Part shown: positions 41,970 through 49,524 of the stretch, in pieces | Layout of the letters: each line of letters starts with the position of its first letter | How positions within the stretch are numbered: position 1 is the stretch's first letter | Assembly: GCA_036488815.1 (NCBI GenBank) | Contig: DASXGX010000056.1 | Location: 15,728 to 79,727, forward strand | Direction: 5' to 3' | Length of the DNA stretch: 64,000 nucleotides | Source of the DNA: Roseiarcus sp036488815 | GTDB lineage: Bacteria; Pseudomonadota; Alphaproteobacteria; Rhizobiales; Beijerinckiaceae | Translations under genes and position numbers: made by a program | Notes under the pieces: model-generated | Told to the model about the DNA's origin: nothing | Seen by the model: only the letters and a program-made list of their open reading frames with translations | Databases searched by the model: none

Positions 41970-42737
41970 TCAGTGACCGCCCGGGTGAAGTGCGTCATTG
42001 AGATACATGCAGGTCAGCATGGCGAAGACGTAGGCCTGCAGGAACGCGACGAGCAATTCGAGCGCGTCGAGCCCGATCGTCATGGCGAAGGGCAGCACCG
42101 CCAGCGCCTTGGTGGCGGCGCCGGCGCCGAGCAGCATGACGACGAAGCTGCCGAACACGTTGATCGTGATGTGGCCGGCGAGCATGTTGGCGAAAAGACG
42201 GACCGAATGGCTCAAGGGCCGCGTGAGGAACGAAATGATTTCGATCGCCACGACCAGGGGCAGGATGTAGATCGGCACGCCCGACGGCACGAAAAGCTTG
42301 AAGAAATGCAGGCCGTTCTCCCACACGCCGACGATGACGACGGTGAGGAACACGAGCAGCGCCAACGACAGCGTGATGATGATATGGCTGGTGACGCTGA
42401 AGGAGTAGGGGAACAGCCCGACGAGATTACAGATGAGGATGAACATGAACAGGCTGAACACGAGCGGAAAAAACCGCATGCCCGCTTCGCCGGCCGCCGA
42501 TCTCACCATACCAGCGACAAATTCGTAGACCATTTCGGCGAGCGCCTGAAGGCGGCCGGGAACGCCCGCGCCGCCGCTCGCCCCGATCGCCATCAGCGCG
42601 CAGGCGATGGCGACCGCGATGATCATGTAGAGGGACGAATTGGTGAGCGAAAAATCCTGGTGAGCGATTTCGATCGGAACGATCTTGGATATGGAGAATT
42701 GCTCGATCGGATTGATCGCCGGTCCCGCTTCCGCCAC
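41970..42737 (-). CDS. atpB: ATP synthase Fo subunit a
   Basis: Proton-channel subunit, 255 residues with five or six membrane helices. The essential Arg is in LSHSVRLFANMLAGH, and the C-terminal VAFLQAYVFAMLTCMYLNDA is typical. The N terminus INPIEQFSISKIVPIEIAHQ matches alphaproteobacterial a subunits. It begins two bases after the atpI stop. Confidence 0.97.
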   Translation of the reverse strand: MAEAGPAINPIEQFSISKIVPIEIAHQDFSLTNSSLYMIIAVAIACALMAIGASGGAGVPGRLQALAEMVYEFVAGMVRSAAGEAGMRFFPLVFSLFMFILICNLVGLFPYSFSVTSHIIITLSLALLVFLTVVIVGVWENGLHFFKLFVPSGVPIYILPLVVAIEIISFLTRPLSHSVRLFANMLAGHITINVFGSFVVMLLGAGAATKALAVLPFAMTIGLDALELLVAFLQAYVFAMLTCMYLNDALHPGGH

Positions 42738-42739
42738 GT

Positions 42740-43171
42740 CTAGTCCTCGTCGTCTTCCGCCCTGTTTGGGCCCCCCGCCTCGGCCGCGGGGGCCGAGCGC
42801 CGCACGTCTTTATCTGGCGCATGAGCGTCAGACAAGCGCGAATTGCGATCTTTTGGCGGACTTTTCGGGGATGTCACCCGGATAACGTTCCAAATGCCCG
42901 CCGCCGCCCCGAGAAGAAAAAAGACGATCAGCAGCGCAGGTTTGGTTTTCAGCCAGACGTCGAGTTGCCAGCCGATCGCCCCTCCGACGATGATCGAAGC
43001 GGCGAATTCACCTGCCGCCCGAAAGCCCATCGACATCGCCGCTCCGGTCTCGGGGCTGTCCTGCCGCGTTGCGTTTTCGGTGGCGCGCCTTTCGGCGTTG
43101 CGGCGCGCGAGCGTTCCCCTGAGCGCCTCGAGCTTGCCGCGCAGGGCCTCGTCGTCGTCTCGTTCCGACAT
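42740..43171 (-). CDS. atpI: ATP synthase protein I
   Basis: Small membrane protein that helps assemble the c ring. It has 143 residues with two membrane helices (AAGEFAASIIVGGAIGWQLD and ALLIVFFLLGAAAGIWNVIR) between a charged N terminus (MSERDDDEALRGKLEALRG) and a polar tail. The ATG at 43171 has a strong GAGGAGG site, so the longer open frame upstream is not used. First gene of the Fo operon, divergent from DUF1345. Confidence 0.88.
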   Translation of the reverse strand: MSERDDDEALRGKLEALRGTLARRNAERRATENATRQDSPETGAAMSMGFRAAGEFAASIIVGGAIGWQLDVWLKTKPALLIVFFLLGAAAGIWNVIRVTSPKSPPKDRNSRLSDAHAPDKDVRRSAPAAEAGGPNRAEDDED

Positions 43172-43304
43172 GACCGCCTCCTCAAGCCGGTTTGTCCTGC
43201 TGGCGTGGCAAGAAGCGGGGGGCCTGTCAATCGCCCGGACGGCCCGGCCCTTGACCCTGCGGGGCGCCTCGGGCAAGGCAGGCCGACGCAACCAGCCCTC
43301 GCCC

Positions 43305-44003
43305 ATGTCAGCTCCTTCGACGACCGCCCATCCGAGACCCAGACGCCCCAGGGGCGGGCTCCTGCGCGCGGCGCGCCGCCGGGTGCGCCTCATCACGGCG
43401 ACGCTCGTGATGGTGGCCGTCTTCTTCGCCATTCCCGGCCACATGCGCGAGGCCACCCGCGCGCTCATCGCCTGGAACGCCGGGGCGGGCTGCTTCCTCA
43501 TCCTGATCGGCGTGATGTTCGCCCGCTCGGCCGGCGGCGGCGCGCGAACCTACGCCGCGCTCGAGGACGAGAACCAGGGGGCGCTGCTGGCCTTAGCGGT
43601 GTTCGCCGCCGTCGCCGCCATGGCGGCCATCGTCTGGGAACTCGGCCCGGTCAAGGACATGACGGGCCTGCTGAAGGCGGGGCACATCGGCCTCGTCGCC
43701 GCGACCATCATCACCGCATGGGGGTTCATCCATACGATGTTCGCGCTGCACTACGCCGGCGAATATTACGCGTCGGCGCCGGAGGGCGTGCGGGCCGGGC
43801 TGCGCTTCCCCGAGGAGGACGAGCCGGAGTGGGGCGAATTCCTCTATCAGGCCTTCGTCATCGGTTGCGCCTGTGCGACGGCGGACGTAAACGCCACCTC
43901 CAGCGCGATGCGGCGGGTCTGCCTCGTCCATGGCGTCGTCGCCTTCTTCTTCAACACGATCATCCTCGCGCTGACGATCAACATCGGCGCGGGCCTCATT
44001 TGA
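43305..44003 (+). CDS. DUF1345 family membrane protein
   Basis: Integral membrane protein of 232 residues with about five helices. The family is recognised by ALEDENQGALLALAVFAAVA, WGFIHTMFALHYAGEYYA and the C-terminal CATADVNATSSAMRRVCLVH followed by FFFNTIILALTINI. Function is unknown. It is transcribed divergently from atpI, with 133 bases between the starts, and precedes hisS by 31 bases. Confidence 0.85.
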   Translation: MSAPSTTAHPRPRRPRGGLLRAARRRVRLITATLVMVAVFFAIPGHMREATRALIAWNAGAGCFLILIGVMFARSAGGGARTYAALEDENQGALLALAVFAAVAAMAAIVWELGPVKDMTGLLKAGHIGLVAATIITAWGFIHTMFALHYAGEYYASAPEGVRAGLRFPEEDEPEWGEFLYQAFVIGCACATADVNATSSAMRRVCLVHGVVAFFFNTIILALTINIGAGLI

Positions 44004-44034
44004 CGCCCGAGGCGTCCGGTCTTTGGGAACCACG

Positions 44035-45540
44035 ATGAACGACACCGCTCCTCCCAATCGCGTGCGCGCCGCTTTGCCGCGCGGCCTCGTCGACCGCGAC
44101 AGCGCCGACATCGCCGCCGCCGACGCGATGATGGCCAAAATCCGCGCGGTCTATGAGCTCTACGGTTTCGAGGCGGTCGAGACGCCGTTCATCGAATACA
44201 CCGAGGCGCTCGGCAAGTTCCTGCCAGATCTCGACCGGCCGAACGAAGGCGTCTTCTCGTTCCGCGACGACGACGAGCAATGGTTGTCGCTACGCTACGA
44301 CCTCACCGCGCCGCTGGCGCGCTACGTCGCTGAACATTACGAAAAGCTGCCCAAGCCCTACCGCTCCTACCGGGCCGGCTGGGTGTTCCGTAACGAAAAG
44401 CCCGGCCCCGGCCGCTTCCGGCAGTTCATGCAGTTCGACGCCGACACCGTCGGCGCAGCCTCTCCCGCGGCCGACGCCGAGATCTGCATGATGGCGGCCG
44501 ATTGCCTGGAGGCGCTCGGCGTCAAGCGCGGCGACTATGTCGTGAAGGTCAACAACCGCAAGGTGCTCGACGGCGTGATGGAGGCGACCGGCCTCGGCGG
44601 CGCCGAGAACGCGGGGCGCCGGCTCACCGTCCTGCGCGCGATCGACAAGCTCGACCGACTGGGGCCGGAAGGCGTGCGCGCGCTGCTCGGCGCCGGGCGC
44701 AAGGACGAGAGCGGCGATTTCACCAAGGGCGCTGGGCTCGAAGCGGCGGCGATCGATCGCGTGCTCGCCTACACCGCCGCGCGCGCCGCGGATAACGGCG
44801 CGACGCTCGCCGCGCTCTCGCCCGCCGTCGCAGGGTCGGTCGCCGGTGAGGAAGGGCTGGCCGAACTTCGCGCCATCGCCGAACTCACCGAGGCCGGCGG
44901 AGCCGCCGGCCGCATCGTCATCGACCCCTCGGTTGTTCGCGGTCTCGAATATTACACAGGCCCGGTGTTCGAGGCGGAGCTGACCTTTGAGACGCCGGGC
45001 GAGGATGGCAAGCCGATCCGCTTCGGCTCGGTCGGCGGCGGCGGTCGTTACGACGGGCTCGTCGCCCGCTTCCGCGGCGAAGCCGTGCCCGCCACCGGCT
45101 TCTCGATCGGCGTCTCGCGCCTGTTGGCGGCGCTGCGCGCGATCCGCAGCCCGATCGTCGCGGCGTCGGCGAAGGCCGGCCCGGTCGTGGTGGTGGTTCT
45201 TGATCGCGACCATATGGCCGACTACCAGCGCCTCACGGCGAGCCTGCGCGATGCTGGCGTCGCCGCCGAAATGTATCTCGGCGCCGCTGGCCTCAATGCG
45301 CAACTCAAATACGCCGACAAGCGCGGCAGCCTCTGCGCCGTCATCCAGGGTTCGAACGAACGCGAGGCGGCGGGCGGCCCTCAGGTGGTGATCCGCGACC
45401 TGCGCCTCGGCGCCGAACTCGCCAAGGCGAGCAAGGACCGGTCCGACTATCTCGAGCTTCGCCAACGCGCCCAGTTCGCCGCGCCCGAGGCGGAACTCGT
45501 GGCGCGGGTGCGCGAGGTTCTCGGGCGCGGGCGGGAATGA
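44035..45540 (+). CDS. hisS: Histidyl-tRNA synthetase
   Basis: Class II aminoacyl-tRNA synthetase, 501 residues. Motif 2 is VFRNEKPGPGRFRQFMQFDA, the HisA signature appears as VRGLEYYTGPVFEAEL, the Gly-rich GSVGGGGRYDGLVARF follows, and motif 3 is GFSIGVSRLLAAL. The C-terminal anticodon domain is about 385-490. The form is that of the divergent alphaproteobacterial HisRS, which works with tRNA-His variants lacking the G-1 base in many of these bacteria. ATG 44035 is used; a TTG four codons upstream is less likely. Confidence 0.95.
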   Translation: MNDTAPPNRVRAALPRGLVDRDSADIAAADAMMAKIRAVYELYGFEAVETPFIEYTEALGKFLPDLDRPNEGVFSFRDDDEQWLSLRYDLTAPLARYVAEHYEKLPKPYRSYRAGWVFRNEKPGPGRFRQFMQFDADTVGAASPAADAEICMMAADCLEALGVKRGDYVVKVNNRKVLDGVMEATGLGGAENAGRRLTVLRAIDKLDRLGPEGVRALLGAGRKDESGDFTKGAGLEAAAIDRVLAYTAARAADNGATLAALSPAVAGSVAGEEGLAELRAIAELTEAGGAAGRIVIDPSVVRGLEYYTGPVFEAELTFETPGEDGKPIRFGSVGGGGRYDGLVARFRGEAVPATGFSIGVSRLLAALRAIRSPIVAASAKAGPVVVVVLDRDHMADYQRLTASLRDAGVAAEMYLGAAGLNAQLKYADKRGSLCAVIQGSNEREAAGGPQVVIRDLRLGAELAKASKDRSDYLELRQRAQFAAPEAELVARVREVLGRGRE

Positions 45541-45570
45541 GGAGCGCCTATGTGCGCCGCCTACCCATCC

Positions 45571-45671
45571 CCTTCTCCCGCTTGCGGGAGAAGGTGGCGC
45601 GAAGCGCCGGATGAGGGCCGCGACGCTCGGCCCGTCGGCGCGGCGTGGATGGCCGGGACAAGCCCGGCCAT
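45571..45671. repeat. Compound repeat: R3 hairpin followed by R2 palindrome
   Basis: CCTTCTCCCGCTTGCGGGAG with AAGG (45571-45594) is a near-perfect hairpin followed by GTGGCGCGAAGCGCCGGATG. After 30 bases comes the R2 palindrome ATGGCCGGG-ACAAG-CCCGGCCAT (45649-45671). The first two bases of the downstream gene's ATG are the end of R2. It lies between hisS and the glycosyltransferase-like gene and may terminate hisS. Confidence 0.8.
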
Positions 45672-46533
45672 GACGAAGGAGGACTTGGAGGCGCCCCACC
45701 AATTCATCTACCTCTGCTTCGGCCGCTCCCCCAGCGTGCAGCGGGAGTTGCGCTACAGCATCGAGACGCTGCTGGCCGAGATTGGCGGCGATTCGTCGCG
45801 CATCACCGTCTTCACCGACCGCCCCCAGGATCTCGCCGACCGGCCGGAGCGGCTCGTCGACATCGCCGCCGAACTCGGCGAGATGACCTGGGGCAGCACC
45901 TATATGTTCCGCGCCAAGCCGGCCGTCCTGGCGCGCGCGCTGCGCCTGCATGAGCGGGCCTGCGTCATGATGGACACCGACAGCTTCATCCGCCCCGGCT
46001 TCGAGAAGGCCGTCGCCGCGGCGCTCGCCTCGGGCGCGGCGATGAACAGCTTCGTGCGGGGCGATCCCTACCCCTTCTTCGGCCCATTCGAGACCGAGCT
46101 GCCGCATCTCGGCGCCTATGCTTTCGATCCGGGCAAGTCGCTGATGCTCAATTCCGGGCTCATCGCCGCGCGCTTCGAACACGCGGCGCTGATCGAGGAC
46201 GCCGTCATCCTGCTCGATCGGCTCTGGAACGGCGGCCTCATGCGCCACGACGTCGAGCAATTCGCCGTCGCGGAGGCATTCCGCATCGCCGGCGTGCCGG
46301 TCGGGCTGATCCACCGCGAGTTCGAGCATTACTGCCCGCGCTGGTCGAAGCGCTACATGCGCCGGCGCTTGCGCCGCCATCGGCCGAGCGAGGCTGCCGA
46401 GCGCACCGGCGCGCGCCCGAGCGTCCCGTTCTGCAAAACGCGGGTTCGCCTCTTCAAGGGTCGCAGCCTCCTGCGGCTCGGCCTGCGGTCGCTGACGCGC
46501 CGGCCTCTCCGCAAGCGCAAGGCGGGTTTGTAG
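45670..46533 (+). CDS. Glycosyltransferase-like protein of unknown specificity
   Basis: Protein of 287 residues without a signal peptide. HQFIYLCFGRSPSVQRELRY begins a GT-A-like first strand; ITVFTDRP follows; and VMMDTDSFIRPGFEKAV has a DxD-type motif (Asp-Thr-Asp) of metal-dependent nucleotide-sugar transferases. Later EHYCPRWSKRYMRRRLRRHR and a strongly basic C terminus suggest contact with membrane or acidic polymer. The open frame extends upstream through repeat DNA, which translates to a low-complexity stretch; I therefore start at ATG 45670, whose first bases are part of the R2 palindrome. Its family is not certain. Confidence 0.65.
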   Translation: MTKEDLEAPHQFIYLCFGRSPSVQRELRYSIETLLAEIGGDSSRITVFTDRPQDLADRPERLVDIAAELGEMTWGSTYMFRAKPAVLARALRLHERACVMMDTDSFIRPGFEKAVAAALASGAAMNSFVRGDPYPFFGPFETELPHLGAYAFDPGKSLMLNSGLIAARFEHAALIEDAVILLDRLWNGGLMRHDVEQFAVAEAFRIAGVPVGLIHREFEHYCPRWSKRYMRRRLRRHRPSEAAERTGARPSVPFCKTRVRLFKGRSLLRLGLRSLTRRPLRKRKAGL

Positions 46534-46625
46534 AGCTGCGCCGGCGAGCCGGGAGTGTTGAAACGCTCCGGCGAGCGGGGGTATTAAGCGTAAGGCCGAC
46601 GCGACGGGCGGCCGAGGGGCGGGCG

Positions 46626-47093
46626 GTGACGGCGATCGTCAAGAAGGACAATGTGAAATCGATCCGGCCGGATCTCGAAACGGCGCCCGTCCAGGCCAAG
46701 CGCTTCGGCGCGGCCCGGCGGCGTCGCGCCGCGTCGATGCTCGAGGACTACACCGAACTGATCGCCGATCTGATCGCTTGCGACGGCGAGGCGCGCACCA
46801 CCGACATCGCCGAGCGCCTCGGCGTCGCCCATCCTACGGCCAGCAAGGCGATCGCGCGGCTCAAGCGCGAGGGTCTCGCGGTGGCGCGGCCCTATCGCGG
46901 CGTCTTCCTCACCGACGCGGGCAAGGCGATGGCGGAACGCTCGCGCCAGCGTCACCGCCTCGTGGTCGATCTCTTGGTCGCGGTCGGCGTGCCGCTCGAG
47001 GCGGCTGAGGCCGACGCGGAAGGCGTCGAGCACTACGTCTCGCAGGCGACGCTGCGCGCCTTCGCCGCGTTCTTGAAGGCGCGCAACGGCTGA
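46626..47093 (+). CDS. mntR: Manganese-dependent transcriptional regulator MntR
   Basis: DtxR-family metalloregulator of 155 residues that represses or activates manganese transport genes when Mn(II) is bound. The winged helix is about 40-100 (DYTELIADLIACDGEARTTD, ERLGVAHPTASKAIARLKRE), and the dimer and metal domain follows with ERSRQRHRLVVDLLVAVGVP and DAEGVEHYVS, holding the Glu, His and Asp ligands. It starts with GTG. There is an N-terminal extension of about 35 residues, as in gammaproteobacterial and rhizobial MntR. Convergent with mbfA, with nine bases between the stops. Confidence 0.9.
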   Translation: MTAIVKKDNVKSIRPDLETAPVQAKRFGAARRRRAASMLEDYTELIADLIACDGEARTTDIAERLGVAHPTASKAIARLKREGLAVARPYRGVFLTDAGKAMAERSRQRHRLVVDLLVAVGVPLEAAEADAEGVEHYVSQATLRAFAAFLKARNG

Positions 47094-47102
47094 AAGAAAG
47101 CT

Positions 47103-48059
47103 TTAGGCGCTGCCGATCAATATCCCCGCCGCCAGCACCAAGCCGCCGCCGAGCATGACCTTCGCCGCGGCGGAAATGGGCGGCGTGTCCATGAAACGCC
47201 ACTGGATCCAGGCGATGACGGCGAGTTCGATCACGACGACGACGCAAGCGATTGCGGTCGCGGTGAAGAAATCGGGAATGAGATAGGGCACCGTGTGGCC
47301 GATGCCGCCGGCGATCGTCATCAGGCCGCAGACGAGGCCGCGTAGCAGCGGCGTGCCGCGCCCCGACAACTTGCCGTCGTCGGCGAGCGCTTCGGCGAAG
47401 CCCATGGAAATGCCGGCGCCGATCGACGCCGCGATGCCGACCAGGAACGCGTTCCAGGAATTGTGCGTCGCAAAGGCCGCCGCGAACACCGGCGCCAGTG
47501 TCGAGACCGAGCCGTCCATCAGCCCGACGAGGCCGGGCTGGATCACCTGAAGGATAAAGCGCCGCCGGGCGTCCTCGTCCTCCGACTGACGGGCCTCCTG
47601 GTTCAGATGTTCGCCTTCGAGTGCGGCGGCGGTCTGGTCGTGCCGGGTCTCGGCTTCGGCGAGATCGCCTAGCAACTTGCGGACGGAGGCGTCGGTCGTG
47701 CGTTCCAAGGCGAGGAGGTAGAAGCGCGCCGTATCCTGCTCCATTTCCCGCACGCGCCCGCGCACCGCCTCGATGCCGAGCGGCCGTACTTGCCAGATCG
47801 GCTTGCGGGTGATGAAGCCGCGAACGTCTTGCCGGCGGACGAGCGGAATGTGCTCGCCGAACTTCGCCACGTAGAGGTCGATCAGGCTGCGGCGGTGCTC
47901 GTTCTCCTCGACCGCCATCTCCTCGAAGACGCGCGCGCTCGAGGGGTAGCTGTCCCTGAGACCGTCTGCGAAGTCGGCGTAGATGCGCCCGTCCTCCTCT
48001 TCGGCGCCTATCGCGAGCGCCAGAATTTCGCGCTCGGAGAGATCGTCGAATTTGCGCAT
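47103..48059 (-). CDS. mbfA: Iron exporter MbfA (ferritin-like plus VIT1 domains)
   Basis: Membrane-bound ferritin-like exporter, 318 residues, which protects against iron and peroxide stress in Agrobacterium and Bradyrhizobium. The N-terminal ferritin-like domain (about 1-160) has di-iron Glu/His positions in GAEEEDGRIYADF, EMAVEENEHRRSL and DLAEAETRHD. The C-terminal VIT1/CCC1 domain has five membrane helices (about 175-318) with GLVGLMDGSVSTLAPVFAAA and ASIGAGISMGFAEAL. Next to it lie an Irr-type box and a hairpin leader. Proximity to mntR suggests joint iron and manganese control. Confidence 0.93.
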   Translation of the reverse strand: MRKFDDLSEREILALAIGAEEEDGRIYADFADGLRDSYPSSARVFEEMAVEENEHRRSLIDLYVAKFGEHIPLVRRQDVRGFITRKPIWQVRPLGIEAVRGRVREMEQDTARFYLLALERTTDASVRKLLGDLAEAETRHDQTAAALEGEHLNQEARQSEDEDARRRFILQVIQPGLVGLMDGSVSTLAPVFAAAFATHNSWNAFLVGIAASIGAGISMGFAEALADDGKLSGRGTPLLRGLVCGLMTIAGGIGHTVPYLIPDFFTATAIACVVVVIELAVIAWIQWRFMDTPPISAAAKVMLGGGLVLAAGILIGSA

Positions 48060-48130
48060 CGGCAGGGCTCCAAAGTCGTGAAGGCGCGCGCAGGAGGGCG
48101 GTCCGCGCGAAATGTCGGGTTGAGAAGCGA

Positions 48131-48154
48131 GGACCGGCGTGGTTCCGCCGGTCC
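48131..48154 (-). promoter_or_regulatory. Perfect 9-bp hairpin in the mbfA leader
   Basis: GGACCGGCG-TGGTTC-CGCCGGTCC is a flawless stem with a six-base loop, located between the Irr-type box and the mbfA start (72 bases before the ATG). It would lie in the 5' leader of the mbfA message and may act as an attenuator, an RNA stabiliser or a terminator for antisense transcripts. Confidence 0.4.
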
Positions 48155-48164
48155 GGCTGCTATA

Positions 48165-48179
48165 TTAGAGTCATTCTAG
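48165..48179 (-). promoter_or_regulatory. Candidate iron control element (Irr box) for mbfA
   Basis: TTAGAG-TCA-TTCTAG matches the rhizobial Irr/ICE pattern TTAGAA-N3-TTCTAA at all but the outer bases of each arm. It lies about 105 bases before mbfA and at the start of the gap to proB, inside an AT-rich patch that can hold a -10 box (TAATAT on the minus strand). mbfA is a known Irr target in Agrobacterium, so the match is likely meaningful. Confidence 0.7.
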
Positions 48180-48281
48180 AAAGACAAGCGCGCGCATTGT
48201 CGCACCCTCGACCGCGGCTTGCGTTGGCGCGGTCGCTGCTCTACGGCCAGAGTCCCGCCTCCGCCCGACCCCCGACCTCAC

Positions 48282-49409
48282 GTGACGAAGCTGCCCCAAC
48301 TCGCCCATTTCTCCCGCATCGTCGTCAAAGTCGGTTCGAGCCTCCTCGTCGATCGCGCGCGCGGCGCCCTCAAGCAGGAATGGCTCGACGCGCTTGTCGC
48401 CGACCTCGCGGCGCTGCACGAGCGCGGCGCGGACGTGCTTGTCGTCTCCTCCGGCGCGGTCGCGCTGGGGCGCACCGTCATTGGCCTGAAGGCCGGCAAG
48501 CTGAAGCTGGAGGACAGCCAGGCGGCGGCGGCGATCGGCCAGATCGCGCTGGCCCGTGCCTGGTCGCAGGCGCTCCACCAGCGCGGCATCGTTGCCGGCC
48601 AGGTGCTGCTGACCCTGCAGGACACGGAGGAGCGGCGGCGCTACCTCAACGCGCGCGAAACGCTCGGCCGGCTTTCGGCGATGCGCGCGGTGCCCATCAT
48701 CAACGAAAATGACACCGTCGCCACCAGCGAAATCCGCTACGGCGACAACGACCGGCTCGCCGCGCGCGTCGCGACGATGGCGAGCGCCGATCTGTTGATC
48801 CTGCTGTCCGACATCGCCGGGCTTTACGATTCGCCGCCCAAGGACAATCCGCGCGCCAAGCTGATCCCTGTGGTCGAGCGCATCACCCCGGCGATCGAGG
48901 CGATGGCGGGCGGGGCGGCCTCGGAGCTTTCGCGCGGTGGGATGCGCACCAAGATCGAGGCGGGGCGCATCGCCGCCGGCGGGGGCGCCCATATGGTGAT
49001 CGCGGACGGGCGGGTCGCTCATCCGATCGCGCGCGTGGCGGCGGACGGCCCCTGCACCTGGTTCCTGACGCCCTCCAATCCGGTGACGGCGCGCAAGGCC
49101 TGGATCGGCGGCACGCTCGAACTCAAGGGGGCGGTGTCGATTGACGCTGGCGCAGCGAAGGCGCTGGCGAGCGGCAAGAGCCTGCTGCCGGCCGGCGTGA
49201 CGCGCGTCGAGGGCGTCTTCGCGCGCGGCGATTGCGTCGCCATCCGCGACGAGAACGGCGCCGAGATCGGCCGCGGCCTGATCGCCTACGACGCCCTGCA
49301 CGCCGAGCGCATCCGCGGCCGAAATTCTCGCGACATCGCGCAGCTTCTCGGCACGCCTGGGCGCGCCGAGATGATCCACCGCGACGACATGGCGCTGAGC
49401 GAGCGCTGA
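48282..49409 (+). CDS. proB: Glutamate 5-kinase
   Basis: First enzyme of proline synthesis. The protein has 375 residues. The amino acid kinase domain (about 1-260) has IVVKVGSSLLVDR, LVVSSGAVALGR, VPIINENDTVATSEIRYGDN and LLILLSDIAGLY; GGMRTKIEAGRIA is the conserved Lys region. A C-terminal PUA domain (about 278-365) follows. Upstream, the open frame is GC-rich with no good ATG; GTG 48282 gives the usual length. It is far from proA, and the usual obgE neighbour is not seen. Confidence 0.93.
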   Translation: MTKLPQLAHFSRIVVKVGSSLLVDRARGALKQEWLDALVADLAALHERGADVLVVSSGAVALGRTVIGLKAGKLKLEDSQAAAAIGQIALARAWSQALHQRGIVAGQVLLTLQDTEERRRYLNARETLGRLSAMRAVPIINENDTVATSEIRYGDNDRLAARVATMASADLLILLSDIAGLYDSPPKDNPRAKLIPVVERITPAIEAMAGGAASELSRGGMRTKIEAGRIAAGGGAHMVIADGRVAHPIARVAADGPCTWFLTPSNPVTARKAWIGGTLELKGAVSIDAGAAKALASGKSLLPAGVTRVEGVFARGDCVAIRDENGAEIGRGLIAYDALHAERIRGRNSRDIAQLLGTPGRAEMIHRDDMALSER

Positions 49410-49438
49410 GCAGCCGCGACGAGGCTGGACTATAGCGC

Positions 49439-49519
49439 GCTGCTGTTAGGTTGACGCAGAGCATCCCTTCTCCTCGCGCGCGGGGAGAAGGAGTCGCGTC
49501 GATTACACCTAACAGCAGC
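49439..49519. repeat. Nested palindromic element between convergent proB and lacI-type genes
   Basis: An 81-base element with perfect 13-base inverted ends (GCTGCTGTTAGGT at 49439-49451 and ACCTAACAGCAGC at 49507-49519). Inside is a second stem, CCTTCTCC with GGAGAAGG (49466-49473 and 49484-49491). It fills most of the gap between the stop codons of proB and the LacI gene, so it may be a two-way terminator or a tiny mobile repeat. Confidence 0.75.
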
Positions 49520-49524
49520 AGGCG

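Noticed and set aside
45571..45594. R3 hairpin as a specific hisS terminator
   Set aside because: Similar hairpins occur at unrelated places (17739, 49466), so it is better described as a repeat; any terminator role is secondary.
45550..45669. Upstream extension of the glycosyltransferase-like protein by 40 codons
   Set aside because: The added residues are translated repeat DNA (R3 and R2), with no family match and no ribosome binding site at the distal ATG.
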